A DNA stretch of 26,595 nt from JAKFWI01 sp031399165 (GTDB taxonomy: Bacteria > Pseudomonadota > Alphaproteobacteria > Caulobacterales > Aquidulcibacteraceae): NCBI GenBank assembly GCA_031399165.1, contig JANNOO010000034.1:1-26595 (forward strand). Reading direction: 5' to 3'. A program made the position numbers and the translations under genes. Of the stretch, positions 22,339 to 26,595 are shown in pieces. The stretch's first letter is position 1, and each line of letters begins with the position of its first letter. The notes beneath the pieces were generated by a model, which was given only the letters and a program-made list of their open reading frames with translations, was not told where the DNA came from and searched no databases.

Positions 22339-23687
22339 GGCGCGTCCTCAAGTCCGGCGGCGAGGCGCATCGGCGCCAGATGCGCGCGCGGTGCGCTCTC
22401 GGGCCATGGCTCAACATCGAACGGCTTTTCGTCAGATGGCGGGAAAACCGTCACGCCAATGATCGGCGCTGACTTATCGCGCGCCGCAGCCAGCCGCGCC
22501 TCACGAACCTTCGCTACCTCGCTCTCGAACCAGGGCAGTGCATTTATGATTCCGCCGCGCTGCTCTATGTCCTGGAAGATGCGCCAGCCCGCCTGCGCCA
22601 GATCGTCCGTCAGAGATTCAATCGCCCAGCTTCCCGCGCCGGGATCGGCCACGCGCGCAATGTGCGCTTCTTCCTGAAGCAGGATTTGCGTGTTGCGCGC
22701 GATGCGGCGCGCGAACGGGCTAGGGTGTCCGATCGCTTCGGTTAGCGGCGCTGTAGTAACGCTGTCAGCGCCGCCGACGCCGCCAGCATAGGCCGCCGCT
22801 GTTACGCGCAGCATATTTGTCCATGCATCCTTGCGGGTCATCATACGCTGGCCGGTGACGGCATGAAGGCGCATTGGCGCCGAAACGCTGCACGCTTGCA
22901 GCACGCGCGCCCATGTCAGCCGCGCCGCGCGGAGCTTGGCGATCTCCACGATTGCGTGCGGGCCCAACGCAAACGAGAACAGCATCGACCGCGCCGCATC
23001 CATGCCTGCGTGTTCGCCGGCGCGCAGCATGAGCACGCCCGCCGCGAGCGCGTAGCCAAGCTCGTGCGCTTCGCCGCCGCCGGTTTCGTGCACAACGCGC
23101 GCATCGACGCGCAGCGCCGTTGCGTTGGCAAAATCCGGGGCGATCTCCTTGGCAAATGAAAGCGCTTCATCGTGCGCGGCGGTTCCGCCGGTTAACACAG
23201 AGGCAAGCGGATCGACATTGAACGCCAGCGCGGCTTCCTTCGCCCCGCGCCGTGCGGCAAGCGCCGCCAGCCAGCGCGCCGCCCGCGGATCGGCGCCGGC
23301 ATCAAGCGCTACCGGCGCGAAATCAAGCATTACGCCATCAAGCACGCGCGCCAGGTCTTCGGCGTTGCTGAGCGCGAGGCCGCGTCCGCCCACGCGCAGT
23401 TCGATAGACGTCGCCCCCCCGGTTAGCTCTTCCAGCGCGGTCACGTTTGCCTGCACGGGAGCGGTCGTTTCCACGATCTGGCGGATATCCCATGCCCCGG
23501 CGCGTCCCACGATACGCCCGGCCGGCGCGCTGTCGCCGGTATAGAGCGGCGCCAGCGCCACGCCGCCGGGAAGCTGCGTCATCAACGTTTCCAGCTTAGC
23601 GCCGGCGAGGGCTTTTTCGGCCAAAGCGCGCCAACGCGCGGCGTCTGGCGTTGGGAAATCCATGGCGAGGGGTATGGGGGCGCTCAT
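22335..23687 (-). CDS. mutA: Methylmalonyl-CoA mutase, small subunit
   Basis: The non-catalytic partner of MutB. From the ATG at 23687 (MSAPIPLAMDFPTPDAARW) it is 450 aa. It has the same barrel-type pattern as MutB but worn: 'AWDIRQIVET' where MutB has 'TIRQYAGFST', 'HELGYALAAGVLMLRAGEHAGMDAAR', 'RLHAVTGQRMMTRKDAWTNMLR', and 'SPFARRIARNTQILLQEEAHIARVADPGAGSWAIE'. There is no DxHxxG B12-binding domain at the C-terminus; the protein ends soon after. That fits the small chain of the alpha-beta heterodimer, which stabilises the complex. An in-frame start at 23777 would add 30 residues with no family match. Its stop overlaps the lysozyme start by ATGA. It probably opens the mutA-lysozyme-mutB operon. 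Confidence 0.92.
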   Translation of the reverse strand: MSAPIPLAMDFPTPDAARWRALAEKALAGAKLETLMTQLPGGVALAPLYTGDSAPAGRIVGRAGAWDIRQIVETTAPVQANVTALEELTGGATSIELRVGGRGLALSNAEDLARVLDGVMLDFAPVALDAGADPRAARWLAALAARRGAKEAALAFNVDPLASVLTGGTAAHDEALSFAKEIAPDFANATALRVDARVVHETGGGEAHELGYALAAGVLMLRAGEHAGMDAARSMLFSFALGPHAIVEIAKLRAARLTWARVLQACSVSAPMRLHAVTGQRMMTRKDAWTNMLRVTAAAYAGGVGGADSVTTAPLTEAIGHPSPFARRIARNTQILLQEEAHIARVADPGAGSWAIESLTDDLAQAGWRIFQDIEQRGGIINALPWFESEVAKVREARLAAARDKSAPIIGVTVFPPSDEKPFDVEPWPESAPRAHLAPMRLAAGLEDAP

Positions 23688-23843
23688 GGGGCCAATGGCG
23701 CGCGGGCGGGGGAGATCGTCAAGACTATCCGCACCTTCGTCCGCGTATCGGCCTTGTTGCGCCGTGCTTTTCGCCATGGCGCGGCAAAGAAATCCGACCC
23801 GATCCCACCCGGCCGTAAAGTGCTGCCCGGATTGGGAGAGATG

Positions 23844-24068
23844 ATGTTGACAGACACCACTACGGAGATCGCCAAGAGTTTGGCCGCATCGCTCACGCTG
23901 CGCGGCGCGCTGGCTATGGCGCTGGCCTTTGTCGCCGGCCGGCTCGGCTATGCCATACCTGACGAGCAGATAAAGATGTTCGCCGATGCGATCGTGCAGA
24001 TCGTGTTCTATGGCGGCCTACTGGCCGTTGGTGTTGGCCGCGCCCGCGCCAAGGGGCCGCTGTCATGA
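23844..24068 (+). CDS. Small two-helix membrane protein, holin-like
   Basis: A 74-aa protein with two hydrophobic segments: LRGALAMALAFVAGRLGYAI (about residues 16-35) and VQIVFYGGLLAVGVG (about 50-64), separated by a short polar turn (PDEQIKMFADA), and a basic C-terminus (RARAKGPLS). Size, the two-helix plan and the charged tail match small phage holins of the Pam3-gp28 type; I judge this by layout only. The start at 23844 follows GGGAGAG by five bases; an ATG at 23841 lies too close to it. The stop overlaps the next gene's start by ATGA. It is divergent from mutA, with about 155 bases between them. It could also be an ordinary small membrane protein. Confidence 0.6.
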   Translation: MLTDTTTEIAKSLAASLTLRGALAMALAFVAGRLGYAIPDEQIKMFADAIVQIVFYGGLLAVGVGRARAKGPLS

Positions 24069-24430
24069 GCCGGCTTGTTCGCACGATTGCGCTCGCGCTG
24101 GCGCTGGCTTCCACGCCGGCGTGCGCGAGCTTGCGTAGCCCCGTTCCGGCTTACACCAGCGTTGAACAAAGCGCTTTCGCGCTGATGGGCGCGTATGCGC
24201 TGACGCTTGATCAGGCCACGACGCTGATTGGCGATCCGGTCACGCCGAGAGCGGTGAAAATGGCGCTGGCTGAAGCGGAAAAGCGGGCAACGCCGGCGGT
24301 GGAATTGGTGAAGATCGCCGCCATCGCGCACAGCCGCGCGCGGCATAGCGCAACCAGCGCTGCGCTTGCGCGGGCGTTGACCGAAGCCCAGCCGCCAGCG
24401 CAGGCGCTTGCCGCGCTTGTCGGACGATAG
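24065..24430 (+). CDS. Exported small protein, possible lipoprotein
   Basis: A 121-aa protein with a signal peptide: MSRLVRTIALALALASTPAC, basic start, hydrophobic core, and a Cys at residue 20. The lipobox is imperfect (TPAC), so it may be a lipoprotein or simply be cleaved near CASL. The rest is helical and Ala-rich (SAFALMGAYALTLDQATTLI, then VKMALAEAEKRATPAVELVKIAAIAHSRARH). No family is recognised. It overlaps the holin-like gene by ATGA and comes before another small gene. In phage lysis regions a small outer-membrane lipoprotein (Rz1-type spanin) follows the holin, but this protein is helical and not proline-rich, so a spanin role is only a thought. Confidence 0.6.
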   Translation: MSRLVRTIALALALASTPACASLRSPVPAYTSVEQSAFALMGAYALTLDQATTLIGDPVTPRAVKMALAEAEKRATPAVELVKIAAIAHSRARHSATSAALARALTEAQPPAQALAALVGR

Positions 24431-24439
24431 GAGCGCACG

Positions 24440-24733
24440 ATGGAAAAATTGATCCTTCAATTGCAGGGCGTGCTGGCGGTGCTCGCCGCGGCGCTGCCGC
24501 TGGTTCCAGTAAGCAACCGCGCCTCCATCGCCGCCGCGCTGGAAAACATTGCCGGCGCTTTGCGGTTGGGCGAATTGGCAATGGACGCGGCGGAGGCGCT
24601 TGCAGGCCGGTTTGCGGTGCTGCAGTCCGAAATCGCCGCGACGGCCGAAATCGGCGAGGCGGAGCTTGAGGCGGCGTTCGATCGCGTCAGGACGGCTTCC
24701 GCCGCGTTTCGCGCGGCTTTTGCCCAGAGCTGA
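24440..24733 (+). CDS. Small helical protein, 97 aa
   Basis: Starts MEKLILQLQGVLAVLAAALPLVPVSNRASIAAALEN, with a moderately hydrophobic N-terminal segment (residues 4-24), followed by Ala-rich helices (LRLGELAMDAAEALAGRF, then EAELEAAFDRVRTASAAFRAAFAQS). AGGAG at 24429-24433 gives a good ribosome site. I do not recognise it; similar short Ala-rich proteins occur in phage lysis or tail-assembly regions. It is the third gene of a compact set with the holin-like and exported proteins, nine bases after the second. tRNA-Lys follows about 100 bases later. Confidence 0.6.
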   Translation: MEKLILQLQGVLAVLAAALPLVPVSNRASIAAALENIAGALRLGELAMDAAEALAGRFAVLQSEIAATAEIGEAELEAAFDRVRTASAAFRAAFAQS

Positions 24734-24833
24734 GGCGTCCGGCGGCGGTTCCCGGCTTGCCAGCGGCGGGGGGAGGCCGTAGGCCATCGCCCCGCGCCCA
24801 AGGCATTAGTTGGCTTTCCGTGGGCGCTGGTGA

Positions 24834-24909
24834 GAGCGCGTAGCTCAGTCGGTAGAGCATCTGACTTTTAATCAGGGGGTCCCGGGTTCAAATCCCGGCG
24901 CGCTCACCA
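24834..24909 (+). tRNA. tRNA-Lys (anticodon TTT)
   Basis: A full cloverleaf of 76 bases: acceptor stem GAGCGCG/CGCGCTC (24834-24840 with 24899-24905), D-arm GCTC...GAGC, anticodon stem TCTGA/TCAGG, loop CTTTTAA with anticodon TTT at 24867-24869, T-arm CCGGG-TTCAAAT-CCCGG, discriminator A at 24906 and an encoded CCA (24907-24909). A 7-bp inverted repeat GCGCCCA/TGGGCGC (24794-24800 and 24821-24827) lies just upstream; its role is unclear. No direct copy of the tRNA 3' end that would mark an integration site was seen in the window. Confidence 0.97.
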
Positions 24910-25070
24910 AAAACTAGCCTGTGAACCCTGCACAGCCGGCGCCCATTACACCGCCGAAATGGCGGTTCGCGCCGCATAGCCCTCGCGAACGCAAGCGTCT
25001 ATTGCACATGCTTCGCATCAGCGTTATCGGGGCGGTCTTCAACCCGACGCAAAGAACATTATAAATCGTC

Positions 25071-25100
25071 TTGCAAATGAGAGTCATTCGCACGTATAGC
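25071..25100 (+). promoter_or_regulatory. Sigma-70-like promoter of tonB
   Basis: TTGCAA at 25071-25076 and TATAGC at 25095-25100 are separated by 18 bases and lie about 34 bases upstream of the tonB start codon. Both resemble -35 and -10 elements. The Fur-type palindrome lies inside this span, which is the arrangement expected for iron repression. Confidence 0.55.
25072..25092. promoter_or_regulatory. Fur-type operator
   Basis: Two 9-base arms, TGCAAATGA and TCATTCGCA, flank GAG. They are reverse complements at 8 of 9 positions, and the core AATGA-N3-TCATT is the Fur-box core. The site covers the spacer of the promoter ahead of tonB, so iron-loaded Fur would block transcription of tonB and probably of the receptor gene after it. 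Confidence 0.7.
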
Positions 25101-25133
25101 GTTGCTCGCGGATAGATCCGCTGGAGGGGCGGC

Positions 25134-25820
25134 GTGAGCGGCGTGGCGGAATTGGGTTGGCCGGCGAGAGTTGCTGAACGGCAGGCGGCCACCCACGGCG
25201 CAATAGCTTCGGTGCTTATCCATGCCGCTGTCATCGCCGCCGTCTGGATCGCCGCTCACTCGATCAGAAGCATTTCGATTGATCAGCCCCAGGGCGCGAT
25301 CGCGCCGATTGAGGTCGCGCTCGAGGATGCGCCGCCCAAAGTTCAGCATGCCAAGATCGAGCCGGCGCCGAAGCAGCAGCCCGCCCCGTTGCCGAAATCG
25401 CCCAATCCTTCCGAATTTGCGGCTGCGCCGCCGATAGAGCAGGCGCCGCCCCAACCTGAACGCGTTATTGAGCAGCCGCCTGCGGCGCCGGTGACGCCGG
25501 GCCCGCCCGCGCCGGCCAACAGCAAAGCGCGCGATTCATACATCGCCACGCTCGTGGCCTGGCTGAACCGGCACAAAAAATATCCCACGCAAGCCCGGCG
25601 CGACCGTGTGCAAGGCGTCACCGTGGTGCGCTTCACGATCAATCCGGATGGCGCCGTTGTGGCCAGCGCGATCACCCGGTCATCCGGTCATCCGGTGCTC
25701 GACGAGGCGGCGCTCGAAGTCTTCGCGCGCGCCAATCCAGTTCCGGCAATTCCGGAAAGCATTTCACGCGGTCCGCTGACGCTGACCGTGCCGATCGAAT
25801 TTGCACTCATCACCAAATAG
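25134..25820 (+). CDS. tonB: Energy transducer TonB
   Basis: A 228-aa TonB protein that passes proton-motive energy from ExbB/ExbD to outer-membrane receptors. One N-terminal TM helix (about residues 23-43, AIASVLIHAAVIAAVWIAAH) includes the conserved His of the S-x-x-x-H motif (SVLIH). A Pro/Ala/Lys-rich periplasm-spanning part follows (about 60-135, with PAPKQQPAPLPK and PPQPERVIEQPPAAP). The C-terminal TonB domain (about 138-225) has YIATLVAWLNRHKKYPTQARRD, 'GVTVVRFTINPDGAVV', 'SSGHPVLDEAALEVFARANPVPAIPE' and 'LTLTVPIEFAL'. The GTG start follows GGAGG (25123-25127) by six bases. exbB and exbD are not adjacent. A Fur site and promoter lie upstream, so it should be induced by iron limitation together with the receptor. 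Confidence 0.94.
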   Translation: MSGVAELGWPARVAERQAATHGAIASVLIHAAVIAAVWIAAHSIRSISIDQPQGAIAPIEVALEDAPPKVQHAKIEPAPKQQPAPLPKSPNPSEFAAAPPIEQAPPQPERVIEQPPAAPVTPGPPAPANSKARDSYIATLVAWLNRHKKYPTQARRDRVQGVTVVRFTINPDGAVVASAITRSSGHPVLDEAALEVFARANPVPAIPESISRGPLTLTVPIEFALITK

Positions 25821-25836
25821 CGAGGGGACAACGCAG

Positions 25837-26595
25837 ATGGCAAATTCAAACAATGTACGACGACCGGCGAGCCTGCGATCGGCTTCGATCGCCATGCTCG
25901 GCGCTTCCATGTCGCTGATAGCGGCCAATGCGATGGCGCAGCAGCCGGCCGCGTCCGCTTCTGCCGATGGCGAAATCGCGCTCGACACGTTGCGCGTGGA
26001 AGACCGCACGATCGACACCAATCCCTACGCCCAGAAAGGCGCGCCTTACCTCGCGGCCGTCTCCGGCGACGAGCGTCACACCAAGCCGCTGGTCAATACG
26101 CCGCAGACCATCACCGTGATCACTCAGACGCAGATCAAGGAATCCGGCCTTACGGATCTGCGCGATATCCTTGCCGCACAACCGGGCGTCACGGTCGGGA
26201 CCGGCGAAAACGGCAACGCGTTCGGCGACCGTTACATCATCCGCGGCCAGGAAGCCCGCAGCGATGTGTTCATCGACGGCCTGCGCGATCCCGGGATGAC
26301 CCTGCGCGAAAGTTTCGCGGTAGAGCAGATCGAGATCAGCAAGGGGCCTAATTCAACGTTCGCAGGGCGTGGCACGGCGGGTGGAGCGATCAACTCAATC
26401 ACCAAGCGCGCCAGCACAGATTATAACTTTAACCGCGTCGAAGCCGGCATCGGCACAGACCAATTCCGCCGCGTCACGCTCGACAGCAACATCCCGCTGT
26501 CCGACAAGCTGGCGGTGCGCGGAAATTTCCTTCACGCTTATGAGGAAGTGCCCGATCGCGGCCCCGCGGATCGCGAGCGCAATGGCGCGGCGCTG
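25837..26595 (+). CDS. TonB-dependent siderophore receptor, N-terminal part (cut by window edge)
   Basis: The first 253 residues of an outer-membrane receptor. A signal peptide ends near residue 35 (SMSLIAANAMAQQ). The plug domain follows: 'NTPQTITVITQTQIKESGLTDLRDILAAQPGVTVGTGE', 'YIIRGQEARSDVFIDGLRDPG', then 'VEQIEISKGPNSTFAGRGTAGGAINSITKRA'. The RG-x-x-x-R-x-D-x-x-x-DG-x-RD and GRG-x-AGG-x-IN pattern is closest to catecholate siderophore receptors of the Fiu type. The beta-barrel begins after about residue 200 and runs off the window. GAGGGG about nine bases upstream is the ribosome site. It starts 16 bases after tonB stops, so both probably share the Fur-controlled transcript. Confidence 0.92.
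   Translation, partial: MANSNNVRRPASLRSASIAMLGASMSLIAANAMAQQPAASASADGEIALDTLRVEDRTIDTNPYAQKGAPYLAAVSGDERHTKPLVNTPQTITVITQTQIKESGLTDLRDILAAQPGVTVGTGENGNAFGDRYIIRGQEARSDVFIDGLRDPGMTLRESFAVEQIEISKGPNSTFAGRGTAGGAINSITKRASTDYNFNRVEAGIGTDQFRRVTLDSNIPLSDKLAVRGNFLHAYEEVPDRGPADRERNGAAL

Noticed and set aside
24794..24909. tRNA-Lys as a prophage attachment site
   Set aside because: No repeat of the tRNA 3' end and no integrase gene is visible in the window, so the idea is unsupported here.

Overview
The window looks like chromosomal DNA from a GC-rich alphaproteobacterium, most plausibly near Caulobacterales/Hyphomonadaceae. The strongest lineage evidence is a circularly permuted two-piece tmRNA gene whose tag reads ANDNHAEEYALAA, next to an alphaproteobacterial-type sspB. 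Small families common in this class (DUF4169, DUF2171, DUF29) agree. Most genes are ordinary housekeeping or metabolic genes. I saw no insertion sequence, CRISPR array or rRNA.

Layout. 1-2682: the 5' end of a small membrane protein gene (minus) and uvrD/pcrA (plus). 2755-4734: an orphan ORF, then a minus-strand cluster of GST, DUF4169, antitoxin and a frameshifted ParE-type toxin, and a plus-strand DUF2171 gene ending at a hairpin terminator. 4801-8722 (minus): DUF29 protein, fumarase C, a BLUF blue-light sensor and a protein resembling degenerate GGDEF/EAL proteins. 8760-11665: a RusA-like resolvase, sspB beside the ssrA tmRNA gene, and the thyA-folA pair. 11662-14528 (minus): a TrmH/SpoU RNA methyltransferase, an RlmI-like methyltransferase and a CaiB-type CoA-transferase gene broken by a frameshift. 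14615-16419 (plus): two membrane-anchored proteins, the second a long coiled coil with a recurring W-x-x-RYLE motif. 16456-19415 (minus): Uma2-like protein, lipoprotein and recQ. 19448-23687 (minus): mutA, a GH25 lysozyme and mutB, joined by 4-nt overlaps. 23844-24733 (plus): three small genes resembling a phage lysis region, followed by tRNA-Lys(TTT). 25071 to the end: a Fur-type operator over a promoter, tonB, and the start of a siderophore receptor gene.

How genes work together. tmRNA tags stalled nascent proteins and SspB delivers tagged proteins to ClpXP, so these adjacent genes serve one rescue/proteolysis route. ThyA makes dTMP and dihydrofolate, and FolA regenerates tetrahydrofolate. 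MutA and MutB form methylmalonyl-CoA mutase, which feeds propionyl-CoA carbon into succinyl-CoA. TonB and the receptor would import ferric siderophores under iron limitation.

Most worth a second look: the lysozyme gene inside the mutase operon together with the nearby lysis-like cassette; the repeat-bearing coiled-coil protein; the BLUF/degenerate-EAL neighbourhood; and two frameshifted genes. No complete new defence or mobile system is evident. All functional calls rest on motif recognition by eye; no searches were run.
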